Shown piece after piece: positions 1 through 8,360 of a stretch of DNA of 64,000 nucleotides (positions within the stretch are counted from its first letter, which is position 1; each line of letters opens with the position of its first letter). The position numbers and the translations under genes are program-made. This DNA is from Jannaschia pohangensis (lineage in GTDB: Bacteria > Pseudomonadota > Alphaproteobacteria > Rhodobacterales > Rhodobacteraceae), in the NCBI RefSeq assembly GCF_900113875.1, contig NZ_FORA01000001.1:372001-436000 (forward strand). The letters are read 5' to 3'. Below the pieces are notes generated by a model. The model was given only the letters and a program-made list of their open reading frames with translations. It ran no database searches and had not been told where the DNA came from.

Positions 1-317
1 TGCTGGCGCTGGATCTGAGCGGCCTGGCCGGGCTGGTCGTCATCATCGTCCTGCTGGCGGCGGGGAACTTCTGCCTCGGCTTCGTCATCCCGGCGGTGAT
101 GGTCATGGCGCTGGACGATCAGGGGGAGCGCGCGGGCCTCGCCTCGTCGCTGGGCGGCACGTTGCAGATGATGACGGGGGGCTTGCTCGTGGCGGCGGTC
201 GGGCCGCTCTTCGACGGGACGGCGACGCCGATGATCGCGACCATCGCATTCTGTGCCGTTGTCGCCACGGCTTTGGCACGGCTGGTCCCGGTTCAGGCGG
301 CGCGCGCCGCGACCTGA
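1..317 (+). CDS. MFS multidrug exporter, Bcr/CflA type (C-terminal end only)
   Basis: The reading frame is open from the window edge (first full codon at position 3) to the stop at 315-317, so only the last ~104 residues are visible. They hold the last three to four hydrophobic helices of a 12-helix transporter. The cytoplasmic turn between helices contains a GERAGLASSLGGTLQM stretch, which is typical of Bcr/CflA drug:proton antiporters, where a G-x-A-S-S-l-x-G motif sits in helix 10/11. Its role would be proton-driven export of small toxic molecules across the inner membrane. The 3' end overlaps the convergent dusA gene by 25 bp. The family is fairly sure; the substrate cannot be told. Confidence 0.75.
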   Translation, partial: LALDLSGLAGLVVIIVLLAAGNFCLGFVIPAVMVMALDDQGERAGLASSLGGTLQMMTGGLLVAAVGPLFDGTATPMIATIAFCAVVATALARLVPVQAARAAT

Positions 318-1291
318 TCCAGCGCCTGGTGCAGGACCTCGACCCCGGCGTCTGCCCTTGCGGCCCCCTCGGACAGGGTTCGCCGCCAGCCCCGCGCCCC
401 CGGCAAGCCGCTGAACAAGCCGAGCATGTGGCGTGTGACCTGACCCAGCTTGCCGCCTTCGGCCAGATGCGCCTCGATATAGGGGATCATTCGCAGGGCC
501 GCCGTCACCCGGTCGGGACAGGGATCGGCGGTGCCGAAGATCCGGCTGTCGGCCTGCAGGAGCAAGTTGCCGGGGTCGTGATAGGCCGCCCGCCCGATCA
601 TCACCCCGTCCATCACCGACAGCTGTGCCTCGGCCTCCTCCAGCGTGGCGATGCCACCGTTGATCGAGATGTGCAGGCCAGGAAATCGCGCCTTCATCGC
701 GTGGACTAACGGATAGTCGAGCGGTGGAACTTCGCGGTTTTCCTTGGGGCTGAGACCCTGGAGCCAGGCCTTGCGCGCATGGACCGTGACACGGGTCACG
801 CCGACGTCTTCCATGCGGCCCAACAGGTCGGGCAAGGCGTCTGCCGGGTCCTGATCGTCGACACCGATACGGCATTTCATAGTCACCGGCACCGATCCGG
901 CGGCCCCGACCATTGCCGCCAGGCATTCGGCCACCAAGGCAGGGCGCTCCATCAACACGGCCCCGAAGCAACCCGATTGCACCCTGTCCGACGGGCAGCC
1001 GACGTTCAGGTTCACCTCGTCATAGCCGCGCGCGACCGCCATCGCCGTGGCCTCCGCCAACTCTCCCGGATCGCTGCCACCCAATTGCAGCGCGACGGGG
1101 TGTTCGGTGTCGTCAAAGGCCAGCAAATGATCCGCCCCACCCCGGACAAGCGCAGCGGAAGTCACCATTTCCGTATAGAGCAACGCCCGCGCCGACAGAA
1201 TTCGGTGAAACACCCGGCAGGCCGAGGTCGTCCAATCCATCATGGGCGCAGCAGATAGGCGCGCTGCCTGAGTGGCTGCGTTTAAGGGCAT
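293..1291 (-). CDS. dusA: tRNA-dihydrouridine synthase A
   Basis: This 332-residue protein reduces uridine to dihydrouridine at positions 20/20a in the D-loop of tRNAs, using FMN and NADPH in the cytoplasm. The N-terminus carries the DusA signature AAPMMDWTTSACRVFHR (residues 14-30). The FMN/tRNA site NVGCPSDRVQSGCFGA follows at about 96-111, with catalytic Cys108 in the G-C-F-G-A part. MKCRIG, VHARKAWLQGLSPKENR and SINGGI are also classic DusA motifs and separate it from DusB/DusC. Length matches the family. It is convergent with the MFS gene, overlapping it by 25 bp. The start chosen gives a normal short leader before the motif. Confidence 0.95.
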   Translation of the reverse strand: MPLNAATQAARLSAAPMMDWTTSACRVFHRILSARALLYTEMVTSAALVRGGADHLLAFDDTEHPVALQLGGSDPGELAEATAMAVARGYDEVNLNVGCPSDRVQSGCFGAVLMERPALVAECLAAMVGAAGSVPVTMKCRIGVDDQDPADALPDLLGRMEDVGVTRVTVHARKAWLQGLSPKENREVPPLDYPLVHAMKARFPGLHISINGGIATLEEAEAQLSVMDGVMIGRAAYHDPGNLLLQADSRIFGTADPCPDRVTAALRMIPYIEAHLAEGGKLGQVTRHMLGLFSGLPGARGWRRTLSEGAARADAGVEVLHQALDQVAARAA

Positions 1292-1680
1292 TCAGCGTTC
1301 TCCTTGGGTCTGCCAGCATTTGGGCGGACCCGCAGTTCACACGATACGCAAACGAGACGTGATCTGCTACCCGACCCCGTGCAAAGACAGGAGATTGGCG
1401 CTTTCTGGACGGGTTCGAGGCCAACACCAATCAAAAAAGCCAATCTGTCGGAGCGCATCAGTCAAGGAATGCTCACCGACCATGCGAGTCAAGGAGCGGA
1501 TACTGCTGCGGCGCCAGCTATTGGGCTAGCGAGCCCTTTCCTGGCGCTTACCGTGCATGCAGCATTCGACGAGAGGGCGCGCGGCGAATGGGCGTACCCT
1601 GCGAGACTTGCCAATGCGTCCCAAGCTCACGGAGGATTGATCATTGGCCATGATCCATTCCTCGCGCCATGGCCTGACCA
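1292..1680. other. Intergenic stretch of 389 bp between dusA and the antiporter gene
   Basis: No convincing gene is seen. Open frames on both strands here have no ribosome binding site and no recognisable protein. About 26 bp past the antiporter stop codon (1639-1655) there is a perfect inverted repeat GATCAT-TGGCC-ATGATC. It could form a small hairpin downstream of the minus-strand gene, but no T-run follows it. The upstream end would hold the dusA promoter, although no clear -35/-10 pair could be assigned. Confidence 0.5.
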
Positions 1681-2847
1681 TCACGACCCAGGCACCTCGC
1701 GCGCGGAACGGCGCAGGCACGAGAGCGTGATCGGTGGTCCAAGAAGCTCGAACACGACCGTCGTGGCGATCACAAGCGAAACGATCTGCGTACTCCAAAC
1801 GGGGAATGTCTCTGCCGCGACAAGCGCCATTCCGACGGCAACCCCTGCCTGGGGCAACAGCGCGGGACCGTACAAATGGATCTCGGCCTTTGGGACTCGG
1901 CCAAATCGCGCGCCGATTTCGCCGCTTGCAAGGCGCGCAAGGACCCGTAGCACGATGAATGCCGCAGCGATCCACCCCATCGATACAAGCGCATCGAGGT
2001 CGAGCAAGGCCCCGGCCAGAAGGAAGAACAAGAGCATGAAGGGCAGTTCGATCCGTTCGATCTCGTTGAACGCATAGTCGTGATGACGCCCGAGATTGGC
2101 GATGATTGCACCTGCGGTCATCCCTGCGATGAGAAAGGACGATTCGAGCCAGAGCGCCAGCCCGGCGGTCAGGAAGACAATCCCCAGCGCTTCGATCTGG
2201 AGGGGCTCTCCCGGCTTAAGCCTCCCTGTCAGAATGGCGGCTGGCGCTCCGACGAGGATGCCCAACAAGACCGCCCCGCCGATCTCGCGCATCGCGCCGG
2301 AAACCGGGCCGATCCAATGCCCGGACTGGTGAAGGACGGCGAGGCAGACGCTGAACACCATCAACCCCCACAGATCGTCGATGGCCACGATGCCGCTGAT
2401 GGTCTCGCTGAAGCCGTTCTTGATGCCGGATTGGTGGATCACATCGGCGATGGCCGCCGGTGCGGTCGATGTTGCAATCGCGCCGAGAAGCAAGGCAAGC
2501 CCGGGGTCGACGCCAACCGCCGAGAGGCCCACCCAGATAAAGACCGTGGTACCCGCGACGATGGCAATCGATATTGCGAAGATCGCGCGCCCGTGGCTTG
2601 AAAGGTTTTCCCGGGTGAGATCCGCCCCCAGCAGGAAGGCGACCATCGTAAGGGCGACCACCGAAATTGGTTCGAACCAGTCCGTCGCTGCCTCCGGCAG
2701 AAGGCCAAGACCCGATGGTCCGACCAAGACCCCAAGCACCAACAGGATCGTCACCCGAGGCAGGCGCGTGATGCGCCCCATGTGATCGGCTGCGAGGCCC
2801 CCGAGAAAGACCGAGCCGATCGCGATGAGGAGGACGGCTTGATCCAT
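1681..2847 (-). CDS. Cation:proton antiporter, CPA2/Kef type membrane domain
   Basis: This is a 388-residue integral membrane protein with about 11-12 hydrophobic segments and no soluble RCK/TrkA-N domain. It begins directly with a helix (VLLIAIGSVFLGGLAAD). The TRLPRVTILLVLGVLVGPSGLGLLP segment at about 27-51 is the conserved CPA2 helix 1-2 region. AIATSTAPAAIADVI at about 124-138 and IDDLWGLMVFSVCLA at about 156-170 match the paired discontinuous helices; the Asp-Asp pair would be the ion/proton site. It would exchange Na+ or K+ for protons across the inner membrane. It lies 46 bp downstream of the cytochrome gene on the same strand, so the two may be co-transcribed. Proximity to Na+-NQR fits sodium cycling, but this is inference. 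Confidence 0.85.
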   Translation of the reverse strand: MDQAVLLIAIGSVFLGGLAADHMGRITRLPRVTILLVLGVLVGPSGLGLLPEAATDWFEPISVVALTMVAFLLGADLTRENLSSHGRAIFAISIAIVAGTTVFIWVGLSAVGVDPGLALLLGAIATSTAPAAIADVIHQSGIKNGFSETISGIVAIDDLWGLMVFSVCLAVLHQSGHWIGPVSGAMREIGGAVLLGILVGAPAAILTGRLKPGEPLQIEALGIVFLTAGLALWLESSFLIAGMTAGAIIANLGRHHDYAFNEIERIELPFMLLFFLLAGALLDLDALVSMGWIAAAFIVLRVLARLASGEIGARFGRVPKAEIHLYGPALLPQAGVAVGMALVAAETFPVWSTQIVSLVIATTVVFELLGPPITLSCLRRSAREVPGS

Positions 2848-2893
2848 GCTGTCAGTCCCTGTCGTCCGGGGTGCGGAGTTGAGGCGCGCGGCC

Positions 2894-4078
2894 CTATCTC
2901 AAAAGGCCAAGATCATCCATGTCCAAACCCAGAGGCGCACTTAGGTCTTCGATCGCGTCATAGAGAAGCTCCAGCGAATAGAGCGGGTTATGGGCGTAGT
3001 TTCCGGGATCTGCTGTCACCAGCTTCCAGTTGAAGGCAGTACGAAGGCCCCGCGGTGTCCAAGAGGCATAGGCAACGGGCCGACCGTCAGCCATATCGAT
3101 CGCCCCATCGCCATTGGCATCGGCAAAGAAATAGGGATAGCGCGTCGCATCGTAGATCGCGGGCGCTCCGACGACATCATCGGTGTAGTCCAGAAGCAAC
3201 GACATCAGGAGGTCTGCATTGGCCTGAATGTCCGACCGGATCCCGACCGTCGTATCACCGCTGCCGTCATAGCTTTGACGGGCAATCCGAATGTCGCCGG
3301 GACTGTTGGCCTCGTGGCAGGTCAAGCAGGGCTCGAATTGAACTTCGAGTGTGTGCGGGTCATGGCAGGAGTTGCAACTGGCCACCGGGCGCGCGTGAAA
3401 GAACCTCCCCGAGTATGCGTTACCCTCGTAATGATACCCGGCCGCGCCATATCCGCCGAGCCATGTCGCCGCGGCGGTGGCGTAGTGTGGATTGATGAAC
3501 CGCAATTCGCCGTTGGGTTCATCATCGGCCATTCCTTGCGTCGCGGCCAGGACAGTCGCACCCGCCGCCCTGCCCTGATGGCAGGTCAGGCACGAGGCTT
3601 CGACGCCGGTGACCGGATGAACGACACCACTCGGGAAGGTCACTTCGGAGATCTTGGCAAGGCCCGCGTTGTGGCAGGTTCCGCAATCGACGACGCCGCC
3701 CACGTCGATGGTCCCGTCAACCACGCCGGCCTGCGTGCCGTCGAGGCCGTAAAAATCCCGGAACCCTTCACCAGAATGGCAAGTGGCGCAGGCGGCATTG
3801 ATCTCACCTTCATCGTCCCAGTGGCTGAAAGCCTCGGCTGCGGCATTCGCATGGGCCGAGCGGAACCAATCGAGGATGGCCTGGTCGTTTTCGATATCAA
3901 TTTCGGCGGCATTGAATGGCCCCGATTGCGGCAATGCGAAGGGGATAGCCGTGTCGTCACCCTCCGCCTCGGTTATGCCAGGGGCCGTCTGCGCCCATGC
4001 GCCGATCCCAAGAGCCAAGAAACCGAGGCTCACATAAAGAACCACTGGTCGCATTGTCAGGAATGAGCCCAAAGACAT
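2894..4078 (-). CDS. Periplasmic pentaheme c-type cytochrome
   Basis: This 394-residue exported protein has an N-terminal hydrophobic signal (about residues 10-28, cleavage likely after AWA). It has five CxxCH haem-attachment motifs: CATCH (97-101), CGTCH (132-136), CLTCH (163-167), CNSCH (235-239) and CLTCH (251-255). The C-terminal third is haem-free and holds an EF-hand/dockerin-like calcium loop DANGDGAID (320-328). It resembles uncharacterised multihaem cytochromes rather than NrfA or NapC, lacking the CxxCK of NrfA and a NapC anchor. A GAGAGGGA ribosome site supports the start; an ATG eight codons later (MRPVVLYV) is an alternative. It diverges from the NQR operon and shares an FNR-type site with it, suggesting a low-oxygen respiratory or detoxifying electron-transfer role. 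The substrate is unknown. Confidence 0.85.
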   Translation of the reverse strand: MSLGSFLTMRPVVLYVSLGFLALGIGAWAQTAPGITEAEGDDTAIPFALPQSGPFNAAEIDIENDQAILDWFRSAHANAAAEAFSHWDDEGEINAACATCHSGEGFRDFYGLDGTQAGVVDGTIDVGGVVDCGTCHNAGLAKISEVTFPSGVVHPVTGVEASCLTCHQGRAAGATVLAATQGMADDEPNGELRFINPHYATAAATWLGGYGAAGYHYEGNAYSGRFFHARPVASCNSCHDPHTLEVQFEPCLTCHEANSPGDIRIARQSYDGSGDTTVGIRSDIQANADLLMSLLLDYTDDVVGAPAIYDATRYPYFFADANGDGAIDMADGRPVAYASWTPRGLRTAFNWKLVTADPGNYAHNPLYSLELLYDAIEDLSAPLGLDMDDLGLLR

Positions 4079-4116
4079 GATCGGAATCCCTCTCCGGATC
4101 TGGTTCGATACCGGTT

Positions 4117-4122
4117 ATTCTA
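4117..4122 (-). promoter_or_regulatory. Probable -10 box of the pentaheme cytochrome promoter
   Basis: Read on the minus strand the hexamer is TAGAAT, five of six bases of the sigma-70 consensus. It would place transcription start near 4110, about 32 bp before the cytochrome start codon. The centre of the FNR-type site (4151.5) then falls at about -41.5, the classical position for FNR/CRP-activated class II promoters. Confidence 0.5.
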
Positions 4123-4144
4123 CCCGACCAATCCACCCCGGACC

Positions 4145-4158
4145 TTGATCTCGATCAT
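4145..4158. promoter_or_regulatory. FNR/FnrL-type binding site between cytochrome and nqr operon
   Basis: TTGAT-CTCG-ATCAT matches the FNR consensus TTGAT-N4-ATCAA at nine of ten positions. It sits in the divergent intergenic region. Spacing to the minus-strand -10 box fits activation of the cytochrome. It is about 94 bp upstream of the chosen nqrA start, so an effect on nqr is possible but less well defined. Confidence 0.55.
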
Positions 4159-4251
4159 ATTGCCGGAAGGTTTCGCTTGCTAACCTTCGGCTCTGAGCCG
4201 CCGGGCTTGAAAGATCAGCATCTGGCGGGACCTGTCGTGATCGGAGGCCGA

Positions 4252-5520
4252 ATGGCAATGCATCGTGCCGGTGCGGGGTTGACCCCGGAGTTCCCGTCTC
4301 CGATCGAGCGCTTGGACAGCATCGACATCATCACCGAAGAGGCAGCCGTGCAGATGCCGGGTGCGCAAACGACGCGTGTGACGCCGCTGGTGCAAGAGGG
4401 TGACCTGATCGCCAAGGGCGCCGCGGTGGCGTGCCTCAGGCATGCACCGGACATCTGTCTTGTTGCGCCGATCGCAGGCCGCGTGGCGCAGATCTCGGTG
4501 ATACCGGGTCGTCGGCTTTCCGAAATCGTTCTGTTCCGCGAGGATCAGGGCGGCATCCAGCGTCATGGCACCGTAAGTTCGGAAAGCCCCGCAGCGCTTC
4601 GCAGGTTGATGCAGGCCGCCGGGGTCTGGCCGTGGATCCGCCGACGTCCGTTTGGGGGCATGCCCGCACCCAACGAGGCGCCAGCCGCAATTGTTGTCAT
4701 GGCCGCGGATACCCGCCCCTATGCGCCGTCGCCGATGCAGGCGCTGGAAGGGCGCGAGGAGGCGTTCGCCCGCGGGCTGGCCGCACTGGGTCAGATATCA
4801 CGAGGTCCGGTTTTCGTTTGCTGGCCTCGCGGCATGCCGGCCATGCAGCTGCCGACAACGATACCGGATGTTCGCTGGATCAGCTGCGGCAGCCGCCATC
4901 CCCAGGCGAGTCCCGGGATCCGCATTCACCGGGACATACCCGCAGGCCTCGACACACCGGTTTGGGACATGCACGCCGAGGACGTCGCGGCCCTCGGCGA
5001 TCTGCTGGAGACCGGCGAGCTGCCGATGCAGCGGCGTATCAGGATATCCGGCGCGGGCCTGCGTGAGGGCCGAAGCCTGCGCACCCACCCGGGCGCTGAC
5101 CTGCGTCAACTGACCCAGCACATCGTCGCCTCGGGTCCCCATATCCTGATGTCCGGCGGGCATCTCGATGGGCGGGCGGCGCGCTGGCTTGGTCAACGGC
5201 ACCGGCAGGTTACCGTACTTCCGCGGACCGCACAGCAACAAAGGCGGCATTGGCTGATCCACGCGCTGACGAAGTCGGCGACGTTGCGACCGGTGATCCC
5301 CACAGCTGCATTGACCCAGTCGTTTGGCGCCGTGCTGCCGGCCCCGGCGCTTATCCGCGCCCTTGGCGCGGGCGACAGTGAGGCGGCAATGGCTTTGGGT
5401 GCTTTATCCCTCTTGGAAGACGATGTCGCCCTGGCGGACTACGTGCTTGGCGCGGGCGGTGAGATCATGCTCCAGCTCCGGTCCTTGCTCGATCATATCC
5501 AGGCGGAGTACGCCGGATGA
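4252..5520 (+). CDS. nqrA: Na+-translocating NADH:quinone reductase subunit A
   Basis: This is the peripheral subunit of the sodium-pumping NADH:quinone oxidoreductase and carries no flavin or iron-sulfur cofactor. The start is set at ATG 4252 (GGAGG at 4243-4247; ATG 4258 is an alternative), giving about 422 residues against about 446 for characterised NqrA. The frame is open further upstream to a TTG at 4177, but that would add a leader not seen in the family. The N-terminal biotinyl-lipoyl-like part (LVAPIAGRVAQIS) and SGGHLDGRAARWLGQRHRQVTVLPR with later TQSFGAVLPAPALIRALGAGDSEAAMALGALSLLEDD (split here by their positions around residues 300-400) match NqrA order. The stop overlaps nqrB by ATGA. 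The sequence is divergent from Vibrio-type NqrA. Confidence 0.82.
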   Translation: MAMHRAGAGLTPEFPSPIERLDSIDIITEEAAVQMPGAQTTRVTPLVQEGDLIAKGAAVACLRHAPDICLVAPIAGRVAQISVIPGRRLSEIVLFREDQGGIQRHGTVSSESPAALRRLMQAAGVWPWIRRRPFGGMPAPNEAPAAIVVMAADTRPYAPSPMQALEGREEAFARGLAALGQISRGPVFVCWPRGMPAMQLPTTIPDVRWISCGSRHPQASPGIRIHRDIPAGLDTPVWDMHAEDVAALGDLLETGELPMQRRIRISGAGLREGRSLRTHPGADLRQLTQHIVASGPHILMSGGHLDGRAARWLGQRHRQVTVLPRTAQQQRRHWLIHALTKSATLRPVIPTAALTQSFGAVLPAPALIRALGAGDSEAAMALGALSLLEDDVALADYVLGAGGEIMLQLRSLLDHIQAEYAG

Positions 5521-6299
5521 AACAGGGCCTCTGGAACCGGGAAACTGTCGCGCTGATGACCTTTGCGGCGCTGTTGCCGCTTGGGACCTTCTGGCTGTGG
5601 TTCGAAGGGACCGACATGCTGGTGCGGCTGTTCATGACACTGTTGGTCATCGCGGTCTGGCAGCTGATCTTCATGCTGGCCCGCGCGCAATCGCCGTCCT
5701 TCTCCTGTCTGGTCACGGCGCTGGCCATTGCAATGCTTGCGCCCGAGGAACTTGGTGTGTTCGGGCTGACCTTCGGGATAAGCTTCGGTGTCGTCATGGG
5801 CGAACTCGTCTTCGGCGGCTGGGGCCGGAACGTGGTCAATCCCGCAACGGTGGCCCTCGCGTTCCTGGGCTTCGGGTTTCCGGCCGCGCCGTGGCCGGTG
5901 GCGGAGGTGCCCGTGGCATGGGCCGCGATCCCGGCGGCAATCCTTGGAACAACCTTGGGTGTCATGCCCGCAGCTCTCGTGATGACGACGGTCCTGTTGG
6001 GTGCCGTCGCGGCCTCGACCGGTATCCTGGCGGAGCCGATCGTCCAAGCGGCGGGGATCGTGCTTGTCTTGTTGGTGGCCGACCCCGTGACGAGCGCTGC
6101 AACCACGCTTGGCCGCTGCCTGCACGGGGCGCTTTACGTCGCGCTCGTGACATTGTTCGGGTTGGGATGGTCCGGGGCGGCGCCCTTCCAGATCGCCGTC
6201 GCCGCGGCGCTCCTGTCATCGCTGGCCGCCCCGTCATTCGACGAGCTTGCGATGAAGCTTTGGGTTCATCACCGCAGGAGACGACATGGCAGAACGTGA
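5517..6299 (+). CDS. nqrB: Short NqrB-like membrane subunit without the flavinylation motif
   Basis: This membrane subunit of the Na+ pump is only 260 residues; Vibrio-type NqrB is about 410. Recognisable NqrB parts are the GGWGRNVVNPATVALAFL segment (about residues 100-117), equal to the conserved G-x-N-x-x-N-P-A-x-x-x-x-A-F-L, and ADPVTSAATTLGRCLHGALY near 185-205, equal to the TDPVSAS-x-T-x-x-G-x-x-x-Y-G segment. The stretch that in canonical NqrB lies between these and carries the covalent-FMN threonine ([S/T]GAT) is missing, and no [S/T]GAT occurs anywhere. The N-terminal about 90 residues are also shorter. It overlaps nqrA by 4 bp and nqrC by 14 bp, so it is certainly in the operon. The assignment to NqrB rather than RnfD rests on those motifs and on the operon order. 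Confidence 0.8.
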   Translation: MKQGLWNRETVALMTFAALLPLGTFWLWFEGTDMLVRLFMTLLVIAVWQLIFMLARAQSPSFSCLVTALAIAMLAPEELGVFGLTFGISFGVVMGELVFGGWGRNVVNPATVALAFLGFGFPAAPWPVAEVPVAWAAIPAAILGTTLGVMPAALVMTTVLLGAVAASTGILAEPIVQAAGIVLVLLVADPVTSAATTLGRCLHGALYVALVTLFGLGWSGAAPFQIAVAAALLSSLAAPSFDELAMKLWVHHRRRRHGRT

Positions 6300-7080
6300 C
6301 GTGAGTCCATGGCGCCGGTTTCTGGCACTCCCCAACGAGAGCCGGACAAAAACCATCCTTGTGGCGTTTCTGGTCTCGGCCATTTGCGGCGCATTCGTCA
6401 GTTTGGCAACGGTCTATTTGCGGCCGATCCAGACCGCCAACCGTGCCGCGGAGGAACAGGCGCGGATCGAAGCGCTCGTGCAGGGCATTCCCGGCATGGC
6501 CGGTATTCTGGCGCAATCGGGCGGCGTCCTGTCGACCGTGGTCATCGATCTTGCGTCTGGGCGGGTGGCTGATGGCATAGCCCCCGACGCTCTGGAGAAC
6601 GCATTGGCCGACCCCGGGAACTGGACGCCGCTCGATCCTGCCGAGGATCTCGCAGGGCTCGGGCACCGGCCCGATTTTGTACAAGTGTTCCTTCTGCGCA
6701 GTGCCGACGAGGTGTCGCTTATCCTTTTGCCCCTCAGCGGGCAGGGCTACGGCGGACGGATCGACGCGATCCTGGCGCTCAGGGGGGATACCAACACCAT
6801 CGCCGGTCTGACGATCACCCAGCACTCGGAAACCCCGGGGCTCGGTGGACGGATCGACGAGGCATCCTGGCAGGCAAGCTTTCCGGGAACCGAACTGCGC
6901 GACGCCGCCGGAGAGATGCGGTTTCGCGTGGCCGGTGGCCCTGCGTCCGGCGTGCATGAGGTCGACGGGATCACCGGCGCCACGCGGACAGGGCGCGGCG
7001 TGACCCAGATGGTCCGCTTCTGGCTCGGCCCGAACGGTTACGGCCCATTCCTGCAGGCGATCGAGCGGGGTGAGTTCTAG
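6286..7080 (+). CDS. nqrC: Na+-NQR subunit C, covalent FMN carrier
   Basis: This 264-residue subunit has one N-terminal transmembrane helix (about 27-47) and a periplasmic FMN-binding domain. It carries FMN bound through a phosphoester to threonine, passing electrons within the sodium pump. The motif DGITGAT (227-233) fits the [DN]GxxGAT consensus and makes Thr233 the attachment residue. The preceding ITQHSETPGLGGRI segment (about 177-190) is the typical NqrC/RnfG H-x-E-T-P-G-L-G motif. The N-terminal SRTKTILVAFLVSAICGAFVS is also classic NqrC. The apbE gene needed for flavin attachment is in the same operon. It overlaps nqrB by 14 bp, and nqrD follows after 3 bp. Confidence 0.93.
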   Translation: MAERDVSPWRRFLALPNESRTKTILVAFLVSAICGAFVSLATVYLRPIQTANRAAEEQARIEALVQGIPGMAGILAQSGGVLSTVVIDLASGRVADGIAPDALENALADPGNWTPLDPAEDLAGLGHRPDFVQVFLLRSADEVSLILLPLSGQGYGGRIDAILALRGDTNTIAGLTITQHSETPGLGGRIDEASWQASFPGTELRDAAGEMRFRVAGGPASGVHEVDGITGATRTGRGVTQMVRFWLGPNGYGPFLQAIERGEF

Positions 7081-7083
7081 GCG

Positions 7084-7749
7084 ATGGGACCCAAGACGGA
7101 ATACTGGCGCGTTCTGACCGAGCCCCTTGTCCGGCAAAACCCGGTGACGCTCCAGATCCTGGGCATCTGTTCGGCGCTCGCCGTCACGACCACGCTTGCG
7201 ACCGCTTTCACCATGGCGGCATCGCTGACCGTCGTGCTGACCCTTGCCGCGGGCCTTGTCAGTGTGATCCGGCACCATATCCCCGACACCATCCGGCTCA
7301 TCGTGCAGATTGTGATCATCGCGTCGCTGGTCATCGTGATCGACCAGATCCTGCAAGCCTATTTCGCCGAGATCAGCCGCGCCCTGTCGGTCTATGTCGG
7401 ACTGATCACGACGAACTGTCTCGTGCTAGGCCGGACCGAAGCCTATGCTCGGCATAACCGCCCCGTGGCCGCCATGGTCGACGCCTTGGGCAACGGTCTG
7501 GGCTATTCCCTCGTCCTGATCCTGATCGGCGGTATACGGGAACTGTTCGGCAGGGGAGAGCTCTTTGGCGCTCGGGTTCTGCCGCTGTCCGAGTCCGGTG
7601 GCTGGTTCACGCCCCTCAGCCTGATGTTGCTTGCCCCATCGGCTTTCTTCCTGCTCGGCCTGCTGGTCTGGGCCATCCGAAGCTGGCGGCCCGAACAGGT
7701 GGAAGCAAGAGAGCATGAGCCGCCCGCCCGGGCGAAGGTGGCGGAATGA
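7084..7749 (+). CDS. nqrD: Na+-NQR subunit D
   Basis: This is a 221-residue six-helix membrane subunit that, paired with NqrE, forms the inverted-repeat core that in Vibrio binds an intramembrane iron. The two iron-ligand cysteines are present at Cys29 (LGICSAL) and Cys112 ([10 protein letters not shown]), the same numbers as in Vibrio cholerae Nqr[21 protein letters not shown] and [20 protein letters not shown] are family signatures. The C-terminal tail (about 195-221) is soluble and charged. It overlaps nqrE by 4 bp (ATGA). Confidence 0.95.
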   Translation: MGPKTEYWRVLTEPLVRQNPVTLQILGICSALAVTTTLATAFTMAASLTVVLTLAAGLVSVIRHHIPDTIRLIVQIVIIASLVIVIDQILQAYFAEISRALSVYVGLITTNCLVLGRTEAYARHNRPVAAMVDALGNGLGYSLVLILIGGIRELFGRGELFGARVLPLSESGGWFTPLSLMLLAPSAFFLLGLLVWAIRSWRPEQVEAREHEPPARAKVAE

Positions 7750-8360
7750 ACGCCCTGTGGTCACTCTTCCTCAACGCGGCCTTCGTCGACAACATGCCGT
7801 TGATCCTGTTTCTGGGACTTTGCACCTTTCTGGCGCTCTCCAAAGAGGTTGGCGCGGCTTTCGGACTTGGGGTCGCCATGATCGCAGTCCTTGGCGTGAC
7901 CGTGCCCGTCAATCACCTGATCTACCAAACCTTCCTGGCACCCGGCGCATGGGCCTGGGCAGGTCTGCCGGAGCTTGATTTGTCCTATCTTGCCCTCATC
8001 GCGTTCATCGGGGTCATCGCGGCGGCTGTTCAGATACTCGAGATGATCCTCGACCGGTTCTTTCCTTCGATCCATGCCGCCTTTGGCGTTTTCCTGCCGC
8101 TGCTGACGGTCCAATGCGCCATCCTCGCGGGCAGCCTTTTCATGGTCGAGCGAAGCTACACATTGGCTGAATCCGCCGTATTCGGCCTGGGCAGTGGCGT
8201 TGGCTTCATGGTCGCCGTCGTCATGCTCGGCGCGATCCGCACCCGTCTGGCGTATGCCGACCTTCCCGCGGGGCTGCGCGGTCTTGGGGTGGCATTCATT
8301 CTGACTGGGATGATGTCGCTTGGCTTCGCCTCGTTCGCCCAGATGGTGGCCGCGCAATGA
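7746..8360 (+). CDS. nqrE: Na+-NQR subunit E
   Basis: This 204-residue six-helix membrane protein is homologous to NqrD and inserts with opposite topology. It keeps the iron-binding cysteines at Cys26 (FLGLCTFLA) and Cys124 (LTVQCAILA). Family features include the N-terminal [14 protein letters not shown], the central [20 protein letters not shown] and the C-terminal [16 protein letters not shown]. Length equals canonical NqrE (about 200). It overlaps nqrD and nqrF by ATGA at both ends, indicating translational coupling. Confidence 0.95.
   Translation: MNALWSLFLNAAFVDNMPLILFLGLCTFLALSKEVGAAFGLGVAMIAVLGVTVPVNHLIYQTFLAPGAWAWAGLPELDLSYLALIAFIGVIAAAVQILEMILDRFFPSIHAAFGVFLPLLTVQCAILAGSLFMVERSYTLAESAVFGLGSGVGFMVAVVMLGAIRTRLAYADLPAGLRGLGVAFILTGMMSLGFASFAQMVAAQ

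Noticed and set aside
1395-1440. A GGGTTCGAGG stretch resembling a tRNA T-loop.
   Set aside because: The flanking bases do not pair as a T-stem and no acceptor or anticodon stem could be built around it.
1304-2077. A 257-codon plus-strand frame in the dusA-antiporter gap.
   Set aside because: No ribosome site, no recognisable domain, and it runs antisense into the antiporter gene.
4177-4251. Earlier TTG start of nqrA at 4177.
   Set aside because: It would add 25 residues not seen in the family and has no ribosome site, whereas GGAGG stands before ATG 4252/4258.
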